Shown: positions 23,517 through 32,679 of the stretch, one piece after another | Position numbering within the stretch: position 1 is the stretch's first letter | Layout: each line of letters opens with the position of its first letter | From: Ardenticatenaceae bacterium | GTDB lineage: Bacteria > Chloroflexota > Anaerolineae > Promineifilales > Promineifilaceae | Length of the DNA stretch: 38,031 bases | Assembly (NCBI GenBank): GCA_020634215.1 | Contig: JACKCD010000057.1 | Location: 1 to 38,031, forward strand | Direction of reading: 5' to 3' | Made by a program: the position numbers and the translations under genes | Notes under the pieces: model-generated | The model's input: the letters and a program-made list of their open reading frames with translations, nothing else | Told to the model about the DNA's origin: nothing | The model's database searches: none

Positions 23517-25733
23517 CTATCGCTCAAGAGCCTGAACGGCCGTTACCAAATGCGTCACCCGTTCTGACAAAAAGCGAATAATCAGCCGATGCAACACCGA
23601 AGCCACCTCTGGTACTTCCGACTCCATCTGCCGCAGCTTGTCCCGCCCCAGCTTATAAACCACACAATCCGTCTCCGCCACCACCGAAGCCGTCCGCACC
23701 TGCCCCATATAATAGCCCATCTCCCCCACCACACGCCCCGCTCCCATCGTCTCCAATCGCATTGGCGGCAGCCCCGGCCGTTCCAACTGCGCCGTTACCT
23801 GCCCCGACTCCACAAAATACAAATCATCCGGCGCATCGCCCTGGTGCATCAAATACGTTCCCGCCGCCACAGATTGCCGCTCCAAATAGGGCAACAGGTC
23901 TGCCAAACGAGGTTCATCAGGCAGCATCAGCCGCAGTTGCCCCAACAGCGTCGTTGCTTCCTCCACCTGTACCAACACCAACAGATCATTCTCACACCAT
24001 TCCAGCCCCGAATCCAAATCCCGAAAGTAGCGCACCACCCCATCAGCCGCCAAGCCGCCACGCGCCATCTGCGTCTGAATCGCCGCCGTCGCATGGGTAA
24101 TAACCACCATTGCCTCATGCGTCTCTGCAACTTGCCGCAGCCGCCCCAAGCTCCGCATCCCGGTTGAGTCCAGCCCCGTCACTCGCGTCATATCCAACAC
24201 GACATACCGCACTGGTTGCTGCTGCAGCCGCTCCCGCACCTGGTTCAACAACTTTTCGGCGGTGCCAAAAAAGATAAACCCCTGCAACCGCAAAATATAC
24301 AGCCGCTCCCCCTGCATTCGCAAATGCTGCCGTTCACCCTGGCTGCGCGTCACCCGGCTCACCATCTGCTGCCCTGTCAGCTCATGGCGCACCACCTCGG
24401 TGCGGCTATAGGCCACCACAAACATCACAATGGCCGCCACCACCCCAATTGCCACGCCGGGCAAAAACCCCACAACCGCGATGGTTAGCAAAATAAAAAT
24501 GACAATGCCGTACTCCACATGGGGCAGCCGCTTCCAGGCATCATAGACCCACTCTTTTAAGAAATCTAACCCCAGGAAAAACAACACGCCACCAGCCACA
24601 GCCTTGGGAAACAGTGACAGCGTTCCCGCACCCACCACTAATGCCAATAAACAAACAGTTGATACCAAAACCCCCGCCAAACGGCCGCCCCCCATCTTCA
24701 CACTCAGCACCGACAGGCTCACAGCCGGATACCCTATCAACCCTCCCAACAAGCCAGACCCCAAACTGCCAATGCCGGCCGCTTTCATCTCCCGATTCAA
24801 ATCTATATCCACATTGGTGGCGGCCTCCAACCCACTTACATTCAACAGCAGTGCCACCGTACTCAACACGACCAGCAGCATTAGATTAGGCAACTGAGCG
24901 ATGATGGCCGACCATGATACCTGCGATAGATGCAGCCAAATGAGAGGAGGCCATAGATTGGCATCAGAAAAAGGCCCCAGCAGCCACCCCCCAGTCTGCA
25001 ATTCAGCCAGCGTTGTCCCGCCTAACCATGCCACCAAATAAAACAAAATAATCTCGGCGATAATGGTCCCCGGCAGTACCAGAAAATGGCTAAACCGATT
25101 GACGTTGAACATCAGCAAAAAGGCAAAGAGAACACCGGGCACCCAGCGGAGCAGCATGTCTGGCTGTCCCAAGACGGCTGCCTGCTGCCAACTGTTTATG
25201 GGCAGGTCAGTCATCAGCCCCACCGACCCTATTGCCAACAGCCACCCTGTTCCGGCCAAAAACCCACCCAGAACGGAGTATGGCAAGAAACGCACCAAAT
25301 TGCCCAGCGAAAAATGACCGATCAGGAAGAAGACGATGCCGGTGGTGATGGTGGACAATGCCATCACGGCCACGACTGTGACAAACAGGGACATGCCCTG
25401 CATCTGTGGTGACAATGCTTGGGCAATGGCAGCGGCAATGACGGCTATAATCGTGGCGGGGATGTCCTGGTTGAGGCTAAGGGTGCCGGGCAGACTACTG
25501 AATAGGGCGGCGCATAGACAGGAAACGGCCGTTCCCAACAACGCCAGCCCCAACCCCTGTGCCGCAAACCCCGACAGCTTGCCAGAAAACACCAGCGCCG
25601 ACAGTGCCACGGCAAATACCAATTCCAACAACCCAACTACCCCACCCACCACCACATTTGGCACCAACCGCTGCGGCTTCACCTCATCTGCCAACTTCGC
25701 TACTGTGGCATTGAGCCAGCTCATCTCCGTCAT
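23517..25733 (-). CDS. SulP/SLC26-type anion transporter with STAS and cyclic-nucleotide-binding domains
   Basis: A 738-residue transporter. Residues about 20-440 form the SulP membrane domain (VPNVVVGGVVGLLELVFAVA at the start, then about 12-14 helices). A STAS domain covers about 455-560 (YVVLDMTRVTGLDSTGMRSL). A C-terminal cNMP-binding domain covers about 610-735, with AGTYLMHQGDAPDDLYFVES and the phosphate-binding cassette VVGEMGYYMGQVRTASV, in which the Glu and Arg that hold cyclic nucleotide are present. SulP proteins carry sulfate, bicarbonate or other anions; the substrate here is unknown. The added cNMP domain predicts control by cAMP or cGMP. It lies downstream of a cyclase gene and an HD hydrolase gene in the same direction. 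The ATG at 25733 follows GGGAGAG; an ATG three codons later is an alternative. Confidence 0.92.
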   Translation of the reverse strand: MTEMSWLNATVAKLADEVKPQRLVPNVVVGGVVGLLELVFAVALSALVFSGKLSGFAAQGLGLALLGTAVSCLCAALFSSLPGTLSLNQDIPATIIAVIAAAIAQALSPQMQGMSLFVTVVAVMALSTITTGIVFFLIGHFSLGNLVRFLPYSVLGGFLAGTGWLLAIGSVGLMTDLPINSWQQAAVLGQPDMLLRWVPGVLFAFLLMFNVNRFSHFLVLPGTIIAEIILFYLVAWLGGTTLAELQTGGWLLGPFSDANLWPPLIWLHLSQVSWSAIIAQLPNLMLLVVLSTVALLLNVSGLEAATNVDIDLNREMKAAGIGSLGSGLLGGLIGYPAVSLSVLSVKMGGGRLAGVLVSTVCLLALVVGAGTLSLFPKAVAGGVLFFLGLDFLKEWVYDAWKRLPHVEYGIVIFILLTIAVVGFLPGVAIGVVAAIVMFVVAYSRTEVVRHELTGQQMVSRVTRSQGERQHLRMQGERLYILRLQGFIFFGTAEKLLNQVRERLQQQPVRYVVLDMTRVTGLDSTGMRSLGRLRQVAETHEAMVVITHATAAIQTQMARGGLAADGVVRYFRDLDSGLEWCENDLLVLVQVEEATTLLGQLRLMLPDEPRLADLLPYLERQSVAAGTYLMHQGDAPDDLYFVESGQVTAQLERPGLPPMRLETMGAGRVVGEMGYYMGQVRTASVVAETDCVVYKLGRDKLRQMESEVPEVASVLHRLIIRFLSERVTHLVTAVQALER

Positions 25734-25784
25734 TCTCTCACTCTCCCTGCAAAAACAGTTTCTCTACCCTAACCTGCAAAAACG

Positions 25785-25893
25785 CTACACAGAGGTTCAC
25801 AGAGAAGGCACAGAGAAGCACAGAGAAAAAAGGCGTTGTTTGTCTCGCTTCCTCTGTGAGACTCTTTCTTATCTCTGTGTAACTCTGTGTCAC
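25785..25893. repeat. CACAGAG-type imperfect tandem/inverted repeat
   Basis: The left arm has four spaced copies of CACAGAG (25785-25828). The right arm has three or four copies of the complement CTCTGTG (25851-25893). It fills most of the 189-base gap between the HD hydrolase and SulP genes and could reduce read-through between them. Confidence 0.8.
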
Positions 25894-25922
25894 TTCTTGT
25901 TTTGTGTACAAGGATTTCATCG

Positions 25923-26525
25923 TTAAGGTATTAACAACCGCAACGCTTCCTCTAATAAAGCAATATTGTGCGCCTTGGTTTCATTGCGTAACCGTTGGGC
26001 AACGGCCGTAAAATATTGATGCCCACGCATAAACGCCAACTGCCCCTCATACCACGCCTTTGACTCAACAACCCGTCCCTCATTCGCCCACTCCTGCCGC
26101 AAACAAGCGTTACGAGCCATAAAATCGGGTCGTCCCAACAAATCCAGGTCAGCATCGGCCAAAACCTCTTCCAGTAGCGAACGGGGCGACTGCGGCATTC
26201 GCGTTGCCAAAATCAGCCCCATCACCGTCTCAATTTGGCGCGAAGAAAAACCAAGCTTCGGTAGCAACTGCGCCACAATTCGCGCCCCCACGATTTCGTG
26301 GTTCGCCGCATCCTCGATGAACCCTAAATCATGAAACGCCGCCGCCACCCGCAACAACGCCACCTCTTCCTCGTCAAACCCCAGATCCCGCGCCAGACGA
26401 ACGGCCGATATCATGACATCATCCTGCGTATGCCACAAATTGTGATAGGTTAAGTCAGGCGATAGCTCATTTGCCAATCGGGCAAGCGCATACGCTATCG
26501 CCTCTTCATATTTTGGTTGTTCCAT
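25923..26525 (-). CDS. HD-domain phosphohydrolase
   Basis: A 200-residue single HD domain. The metal ligands can be placed as His in LTYHNLWHTQDDVM, the HD pair in AAAFHDLGFIED, a further His in ANHEIVGARIV, and the terminal Asp in VLADADLDLLGRPDF. HD proteins cleave phosphate esters, often nucleotides or cyclic nucleotides. The start at 26525 gives MEQPKYEEAIAYAL; the longer in-frame reading to 26741 would overlap the cyclase gene and encodes unrelated sequence. TACAAT lies five bases before this ATG, so it may have its own leaderless promoter in the 40-base gap after the cyclase gene. Its place between a cyclase and a cNMP-binding transporter makes a role in second-messenger turnover possible. 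Confidence 0.85.
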   Translation of the reverse strand: MEQPKYEEAIAYALARLANELSPDLTYHNLWHTQDDVMISAVRLARDLGFDEEEVALLRVAAAFHDLGFIEDAANHEIVGARIVAQLLPKLGFSSRQIETVMGLILATRMPQSPRSLLEEVLADADLDLLGRPDFMARNACLRQEWANEGRVVESKAWYEGQLAFMRGHQYFTAVAQRLRNETKAHNIALLEEALRLLIP

Positions 26526-26530
26526 AACAC

Positions 26531-26536
26531 ATTGTA
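26531..26536 (-). promoter_or_regulatory. -10 box TACAAT predicting a leaderless mRNA
   Basis: On the minus strand TACAAT-GTGTT-ATG, a five-base spacing. It is placed in the short gap after the cyclase stop codon. Confidence 0.5.
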
Positions 26537-26565
26537 GCCACCCCCTACCCGCAAACAATATACAG

Positions 26566-29500
26566 TTAATTGTCCAATTCAACCAATAATTGGCGCACTT
26601 GCTGCCAATCAAAAGCCGCCTCCTGGCGGGCAAACACCGCTTCGGCCGCCAACAGCAGCCGTCGGGCTTCAGCCCCTTGCCGCTGCTGCACATACAAACG
26701 CGCCAGCGCCAGTTGGGTTTTTGCCAGCTCATAGGCATCATTGGCGGCCGTCAACAGGCGTTGGCTCTGCTCAAAATGATGATGCGCTACCTCTTCTTGT
26801 TGCTGCCACAGGGCAATTTGCCCCATAATCCGCAGGGTGTGGCCTTCTTCACGGGGCATTTCCAGTTCACGCGCCAATTGTAAGGAACGGTCGCCATAGG
26901 AAACGGCCGTTTCCCACACCCCACGCCGCCCATACAACTCCGCAAACAGCCGATATAGCTCCGGCAAAAAATCCTGAATCTGCACCTGGGCAAAACAACT
27001 TTCCGCCGTCACCAGCACCTCCTCCGCCTCTGTCAGCACCCCCTGCTGAATCAGCACATTCCCCCGGTTTAAATGCAGCGCCCCCAGCACCCATAGCGAC
27101 CCCTGAATCTGCTCCATCTGCCGCACCGCCCGCTGATAATACCCCAACGCCGCCTCCCAACGCCCCTGCTTCAGCGCAATGCCCCCCAAGTTGTTATTCA
27201 CCAACACCTGGCTGTAGACATGCCCCATCTGCACAAACAAATCCAGCGACTGCCGGTAATGGCGATCTGCCAACGGCAGTTCCCCCCGCGCAAAATACCC
27301 GTTGGCAATCAAATTGTGGGACGTGGCCTGCCCATGCACATTACCAAGCTGCTCATACGCGGCCAACGACTGCTGGAAACGACCCAGAGCATCACCGCTA
27401 TTGCTCCGCATTGCCACAATGCCCAACAGGTTGTACGTTCGCGCCCGCACCGCCACATTCCCCATCGCCTCTGCCACCTGCAAACTACGGTTGCACGCCG
27501 CAAGTGCCTGGTCAAACTCGCCACGCCGCACATGAATGAGACCCGAAAGCAAACGCTGTTCCGCCTCCTCCGCCAGGGTCTTCCCTTGCAGCACCGCAAA
27601 CCCGCGCTCCAACCACGTCAAGGCTTCGCTATATGCCCCTTTTTGCTCATACAAACGGCCAAACCAGCGATAACACCGCCCTTCAGCCTCTTGATCTTGC
27701 TGCTGCTGTGCCAATGCCAGTGCCATGACAAGCTGCTCGTTAGCGGCATCGTATTGCCCGGTGGAAATATACAGTTCGCCCAGAGCGACATGAAGCTGTT
27801 TACGCAAAACGGCCGTTTCTTCCTCCCCCATCCGCCGACTGCTCTGCCACGCCTTCTGCAAAAAATCAATCGCCTGCTGCGTCGCATGAAGCTGCTTCGC
27901 CTGCTCCCCCGCCAGCAAATTGTAGCGAAACGCCAACGGCCACACCTCCCCGGCAAAGGCATGGTACGCCACCTGCGCCACCCCATACACCCCCAATTCC
28001 ATGCCACCCGCCACCAATGCCTCCGCCACCGCCCGGTGTAGCTGCTGCCGCTGCTGGAAAAGCAGCGTATCGTACACCACCTCCTGCGTCATGTGATGCA
28101 AAAAGGTATAGACAGTGGCCGTATCGGCCTGCAAAATCTCCTCTTTGGCTAAATCCAGTGCCTCCTTTGCCACCGTCGCCACCTCTTTTTGTTCCGGGTG
28201 GGCACGCGCCAGCAGCAGCAGCCCAATCGTCTGCCCAATCACGCTCCCCACTTTTAGCGTGGCCTTGTGCGCTTCCGACAGCCGATCCAACCGCGCCAGT
28301 ACCAATCCCTGAATGGAGTCAGGAATGCCAAGCTGCACACTGCCCAAGGAACTGTTTTCTTTAAGCTGCCATTGACCATTGCGAAGCACGACAAAATCAG
28401 CCCGGCGCAGCACGGCCAGCAGCGAATCGGCCGTTTCCCACACCCCTTCTTGCTCCACAATCTGCCCCTCGCCGCGCATGGCGTTGAGCAGTTCAATGGT
28501 AAAAAACGGGTTGCCGCGAGCCACATGGCTCACCACCGCCACCAGCAGCGGCGACAGCCGCCCGCCCAGCGTTTGCTGTGCCAGCATCTCCCCTTCCCAC
28601 AACGCCATTGGCTCCAGCACCCATTGGGCATAGTCTGGCTCCTTGTCTATCTCCGGCAGCAAGGGGGGTTCACCCGGTTGGGGTGGGCGCTGCACCAATA
28701 GCAGCATGGTGGCTGAGGTGCGAATGGCTTGCTGGGCGACGATTTTAGCCAACGACTGTGAGGCTTCGTCCAGCCAGTGGGCGTTGTCTATGATGAGCAA
28801 CAACGGCCGTTTTTCCGCCCACGCCTGCACCATCTCCACCACCAGCGAAAAAAGCGACTGCTGCCGCATCTGGCTGTCCATGGCCTCTGTCGTGGCGTTG
28901 TCGGGTAGCGGCAGCCCCAGCAAATCCCCCAGCAAGGGCAACCGCAGCAGCCATTCCGGGTGTTCCCTTGTCAGGGAATCGGTCAACACCGTCATTACCT
29001 CGGCCTCAGAGCTGTCTTGCAAACCCAGCAGGGTGTAAAAAATTTGCCGCCAGGGGGCATAAACTGCCGTTCGCTGCATACTATGGCACACCCCCACCGC
29101 CACCTCCAGCCCCATCACCCGCGCCTGCCCCAGCACATAGGCTGCCACATGGCTTTTGCCCATGCCGGCCGCTCCCACCAGCCGCACCAACTGCCCCTGC
29201 CCCGCCGCCACCTGCCGCAGCTTGCCCACTAATGCCGTTAAAAGCGACGGCCGCCCCACCAACGGCTGGGGAAACTGCGCTTCCAATGACTGCCCCACCT
29301 GCCGCTGCCGCTGCCGCAGCAGTTGGTACACCGCCACCGCATCTTGTTTGCCCTTCACCCGAATCGCGGGGAGTTGCTCCCAAACAAAAGCGGCCGACGC
29401 TCGTTTATAGGCCACCTCATTGGCTAAAATTTGCCCCGGCTGCGCCGCCTGCATTAGCCGCGCCGACAAATTCACCCCATCGCCTAGCACGCCATAGGTG

Positions 29501-30594
29501 CGCCGCTGGCTGCTGCCATACGCCCCCACCCGCGAACGGCCGTAAGTGACCCCAATTTGCAGCGGCGACAAAAACGGCAGCTTTTGCGGCAAGGTTTGCA
29601 GTGCCAAAGCCGCCAAAGCCGCCCGCGCCACGTCATCCTCATGGGCAATGGGCGCACCAAAGGAGGCATACAAATAGCTCCCCTTGTCCCCCAGCGTAAG
29701 CTGGAGCAAACTGCCGTCATACTGCTGCAAAATTTGCTCCACCTGGCGAATAAAGCTGTCTAATTTTTGTGGGGCATCCTCGTCGTGGTCGTAATCAATG
29801 CCGCCAAAGCGCAAAAACAAAGCGGCCGTTTGCCGCAGTTCGGCCAAAAAGACCCCCTGCCCGGTTTGCAGCAAGCGGTAAACGGCCGTTAATACCCAGG
29901 GTCGTATTTGTTCGTCTGTCAGATCAATGTCGGCCGACCAGGGGGAAAGGGGAGGCATGGTGTTCAGCCCGGTGACAATGGCGACCCGTTCGCCCGATTC
30001 CTCGTCAAGCCGCCACTGGCTGATGATAAGATGAGGGGTTAGGGAAACGGCCGTTTCTTCCCCCACCACCACCTCCCCCTGCAACGCCATATGCTCCACC
30101 CGCGACAGCAGATCTAACGTCCGCCCCGCCATCACATCCAGCAGCAAATACCCCGCATCCCCCACCACAAAGCGGCGCACCGACCCCCGCACCAGTGCCA
30201 CCTTCATCGCTAGTTTTACTTCTTCTCCAGATGCAGCATCCGCTATGTTGGCAAACCGCCCCATCACCCCCTGCATCGCCAACGCCGCCGCCGCCGCCCG
30301 CAGCCCCTCATCCCCGGCAAACCAGCAGGTAATTGCATCCCCGCTAAAGCCAATCACAACACCTCCATAAGCAGAAAGTTCGGCAATCAGACTGTCATAC
30401 ACCTGATTCAAATAATCGGTCAGCACCTCCGCCCCGCGCTTATCCCCCAGCCTCTGCGCCAGCATCTCCGTCAGCGGCGTAAACCCGGAAATGTCGGCCA
30501 CCAGCACCGTACCATCGGCCCATTCCGGCAGCTCCCGCCCCTCTGCCAATGCCAGGCTGCGATCTATCGGAAGATATGCGATTGGTTTTTCCAT
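26566..30594 (-). CDS. Soluble-adenylyl-cyclase-like protein: two class III cyclase domains, AAA/STAND ATPase, TPR
   Basis: A 1342-residue protein with the layout of mammalian soluble adenylyl cyclase (ADCY10). Cyclase domain 1 (about 28-200) has both metal Asp residues: Asp34 in VLVADISGFTPLTE and Asp86 in IGFSGDAITCWF. It lacks the catalytic Asn of the VNLxxR motif (it reads LDLLSR). Domain 2 (about 240-410) is the reverse: the first metal Asp position reads LRFGGIDY, but it keeps GDGVNLSARL with Asn375 and Arg379, and has LTLGDKGSYLYASFG, close to the second domain of ADCY10. One composite active site is therefore expected. A P-loop ATPase follows (LVGAAGMGKSHVA, about residue 470), then many TPR helices from about 900 on. 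ATP is the likely substrate, giving cAMP. Decamers fall mainly in the ATPase and TPR parts. Confidence 0.9.
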   Translation of the reverse strand: MEKPIAYLPIDRSLALAEGRELPEWADGTVLVADISGFTPLTEMLAQRLGDKRGAEVLTDYLNQVYDSLIAELSAYGGVVIGFSGDAITCWFAGDEGLRAAAAALAMQGVMGRFANIADAASGEEVKLAMKVALVRGSVRRFVVGDAGYLLLDVMAGRTLDLLSRVEHMALQGEVVVGEETAVSLTPHLIISQWRLDEESGERVAIVTGLNTMPPLSPWSADIDLTDEQIRPWVLTAVYRLLQTGQGVFLAELRQTAALFLRFGGIDYDHDEDAPQKLDSFIRQVEQILQQYDGSLLQLTLGDKGSYLYASFGAPIAHEDDVARAALAALALQTLPQKLPFLSPLQIGVTYGRSRVGAYGSSQRRTYGVLGDGVNLSARLMQAAQPGQILANEVAYKRASAAFVWEQLPAIRVKGKQDAVAVYQLLRQRQRQVGQSLEAQFPQPLVGRPSLLTALVGKLRQVAAGQGQLVRLVGAAGMGKSHVAAYVLGQARVMGLEVAVGVCHSMQRTAVYAPWRQIFYTLLGLQDSSEAEVMTVLTDSLTREHPEWLLRLPLLGDLLGLPLPDNATTEAMDSQMRQQSLFSLVVEMVQAWAEKRPLLLIIDNAHWLDEASQSLAKIVAQQAIRTSATMLLLVQRPPQPGEPPLLPEIDKEPDYAQWVLEPMALWEGEMLAQQTLGGRLSPLLVAVVSHVARGNPFFTIELLNAMRGEGQIVEQEGVWETADSLLAVLRRADFVVLRNGQWQLKENSSLGSVQLGIPDSIQGLVLARLDRLSEAHKATLKVGSVIGQTIGLLLLARAHPEQKEVATVAKEALDLAKEEILQADTATVYTFLHHMTQEVVYDTLLFQQRQQLHRAVAEALVAGGMELGVYGVAQVAYHAFAGEVWPLAFRYNLLAGEQAKQLHATQQAIDFLQKAWQSSRRMGEEETAVLRKQLHVALGELYISTGQYDAANEQLVMALALAQQQQDQEAEGRCYRWFGRLYEQKGAYSEALTWLERGFAVLQGKTLAEEAEQRLLSGLIHVRRGEFDQALAACNRSLQVAEAMGNVAVRARTYNLLGIVAMRSNSGDALGRFQQSLAAYEQLGNVHGQATSHNLIANGYFARGELPLADRHYRQSLDLFVQMGHVYSQVLVNNNLGGIALKQGRWEAALGYYQRAVRQMEQIQGSLWVLGALHLNRGNVLIQQGVLTEAEEVLVTAESCFAQVQIQDFLPELYRLFAELYGRRGVWETAVSYGDRSLQLARELEMPREEGHTLRIMGQIALWQQQEEVAHHHFEQSQRLLTAANDAYELAKTQLALARLYVQQRQGAEARRLLLAAEAVFARQEAAFDWQQVRQLLVELDN

Positions 30595-30715
30595 CTGTTA
30601 CTTTTAGTACCTTAACAATCGAATTCTTGTACACCAAGCAAGCAGTTTAGGCAACATCAAATGCAAGAGCTGGAATAACTACCATGCTTTTTGGTTCTGG
30701 CTTGCCCAGGTTAGG

Positions 30716-30764
30716 GATTAGAGATTGGAGATTGGTGAAGGATCGTAACCTCCAATCTCTAATC
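30716..30764. repeat. GGAGATT hairpin repeat
   Basis: GATTAGAGATTGGAG (30716-30730) is exactly complementary to CTCCAATCTCTAATC (30750-30764), a 15-bp stem with a 19-base loop. It lies between the end of glnS and the start of the cyclase gene, both on the minus strand, and may terminate glnS transcription. Confidence 0.9.
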
Positions 30765-30770
30765 GCTGCT

Positions 30771-32456
30771 TTAGCCGTTTTGCAGCTTCGCCCACGTGTC
30801 GCGCAGGGCGACGGTGCGGTTGTAGACCGGTTTTTCGGGGGTGTGGTCTTCGCTGTCGGCAATGAAATAGCCTTGGCGCATAAACTGGAAACGGCTGCCG
30901 GGCTTGGCTTCGGCCAGGCTTGGCTCCACCTTAACCGTTTGCACGGTTAGCGAGTCGGGGTTGATATAGTCGAGGAAGGTTTTGCCTTCTTCGGGGCTGT
31001 CGGGGTTTTCCACGGTAAACAGCCGGTCGTAGAGGCGGATTTCCGCTTCCACAGCGTGAGGGGCAGAAACCCAGTGGATGGTGCCTTTGACTTTACGGCC
31101 GTCGGGTGTCACCCCGCCGCGAGATTCAGGATCATAGGTGCAGCGTAGCTCCACAATGTTGCCCGCTTCATCCTTCACCACGTCGGCACAGGTGATGTAG
31201 TAGGCTTTGAACAGCCGCACCTCGCGCCCCGGAGCCAGCCGGAAAAATTTGCTGGGGGCATTCTCCAGAAAATCGTCACGCTCAATGTAGATTTCGCGGG
31301 AAAAGGGAACAATGCGCGTTTCGGTGCTGTCCTTGTCCTGCGGATTATTGATCACTTCCAGCTCTTCGACCATGTCCTCTGGGTAATTTTCAATCACCAC
31401 CTTGATCGGGTCGAGGATTGCCATGGCGCGGGGGGCGATGGTGTTGAGATCGTCGCGGATAGCGGCTTCGAGCATGGCGATGTCTACGGTGCTGTTGGCG
31501 GTGGCAACGCCGATGCTGTTGCAGAAGTTGCGGATGGCGGCGGGGGTATAGCCGCGCCGCCGCAACCCGGTCAGGGTCGGCATACGCGGATCGTCCCAGC
31601 CGCTAACGTGGCCTTCGTTGACAAGCTGGATGAGCTTGCGCTTGCTGAGGACGGTATAGTTGAGCACCAGCCGGGCAAATTCGATCTGCTGCGGGTGGTA
31701 GATGCCGAGTTCATCTAAAAACCAGTCGTAGAGGGGGCGATGGTTGACGTATTCGAGTGAGCAGAGGGAGTGGGTGATGCCTTCGATGGAGTCGGATTGG
31801 CCGTGCGCCCAGTCGTACATGGGGTAGATACACCATTTGTCGCCAGTGCGGTGGTGTTCTTCGTGCTTGATGCGGTACATGACGGGGTCGCGCAGATTGA
31901 TGATGGGGGAGGACATGTCAATTTTAGCCCGCAGCACTTTCTCGCCGTCCTGGAATTCGCCGTTCCGCATCCGGGCAAAGAGATCTAGGTTTTCCTCGAC
32001 GGAGCGGTCGCGGTAGGGGCTGTTGCGTCCCGGTTCGGTGAGGGTGCCGCGATATTGGCGGATCTCGTCTACGCTGAGATCGTCTACGTAGGCTTTGCCT
32101 TTTTTGATGAGCACCACGGCCCAGTCGTAAAGCTGCTCGAAGTAGTCGGAGGCGTAGTAGAGCCGGTCTTCCCAATCGAAGCCCAGCCAGCGAATGTCGT
32201 TGAGGATGCCGTCTACGTATTCGGTTTTTTCCTTGGTGGGGTTGGTGTCGTCGAAGCGGATGTTGCAAAGGCCACCGTAATCGGCCGCCACGCCGAAGTC
32301 CACGCAGATGGCTTTGGCGTGGCCGATGTGGAGGTAGCCGTTGGGTTCGGGGGGGAAGCGGGTGTGGACACGGCCGGCGAAACGGCCGTTTTGCAAATCT
32401 TCTACAACCCGTGTGCGAATAAAATCTAATCCACTGGTGGATTCGTCGGTTGTCAT
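30771..32456 (-). CDS. glnS: Glutaminyl-tRNA synthetase
   Basis: A 561-residue class I synthetase, close to the 554 residues of the E. coli enzyme, which charges tRNA-Gln directly with glutamine. The HIGH signature is RFPPEPNGYLHIGHAKAI (HIGH at 43-46), followed by CNIRFDDTNPTKE, and the KMSKS-type loop is VLSKRKL (about residue 273). The C-terminal half is the paired anticodon-binding beta-barrel region (LENAPSKFFRLAPGREVRLF ... VTPDGRKVKGTIHWVSAP). The start at 32456 has GGAGAAGG upstream. Only one decamer occurs in it, at 32381, encoding NGRF in the variable N terminus before the catalytic fold. Its presence means this organism need not use the GatCAB route for Gln-tRNA. Confidence 0.97.
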   Translation of the reverse strand: MTTDESTSGLDFIRTRVVEDLQNGRFAGRVHTRFPPEPNGYLHIGHAKAICVDFGVAADYGGLCNIRFDDTNPTKEKTEYVDGILNDIRWLGFDWEDRLYYASDYFEQLYDWAVVLIKKGKAYVDDLSVDEIRQYRGTLTEPGRNSPYRDRSVEENLDLFARMRNGEFQDGEKVLRAKIDMSSPIINLRDPVMYRIKHEEHHRTGDKWCIYPMYDWAHGQSDSIEGITHSLCSLEYVNHRPLYDWFLDELGIYHPQQIEFARLVLNYTVLSKRKLIQLVNEGHVSGWDDPRMPTLTGLRRRGYTPAAIRNFCNSIGVATANSTVDIAMLEAAIRDDLNTIAPRAMAILDPIKVVIENYPEDMVEELEVINNPQDKDSTETRIVPFSREIYIERDDFLENAPSKFFRLAPGREVRLFKAYYITCADVVKDEAGNIVELRCTYDPESRGGVTPDGRKVKGTIHWVSAPHAVEAEIRLYDRLFTVENPDSPEEGKTFLDYINPDSLTVQTVKVEPSLAEAKPGSRFQFMRQGYFIADSEDHTPEKPVYNRTVALRDTWAKLQNG

Positions 32457-32544
32457 GATGATACCTTCTCCAATACAATCGGAATTTCTGGCAATGGGAT
32501 TATCTACAGAGCAGGTAGGTATTCATTGATAGGTTAGCGATTCC

Positions 32545-32603
32545 AGAGATTGGAGATTGGAGATTAGAGACTTTAAATCTCTAATCTCCAATCTCTAGTC
32601 TCC
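32545..32603. repeat. GGAGATT hairpin repeat
   Basis: The arms are 32545-32570 and 32578-32603 with a 7-base loop (CTTTAAA). The inner 18 bases pair perfectly, and the rest with three mismatches. It stands in the divergent gap between glnS and the TrmN6-like gene; the remaining 32457-32679 shows nothing else. Confidence 0.92.
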
Positions 32604-32679
32604 TACTAGATCGTTACGCTATTTATGAACGATTCCTTATCTTCCTATTGCTTTCTTAATTGTAATGCAAAAGTGGTGA

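Noticed and set aside
32545..32603. GGAGATT tandem units as a CRISPR-like array
   Set aside because: Units are seven bases with no spacers and form a single hairpin; no cas genes are present.
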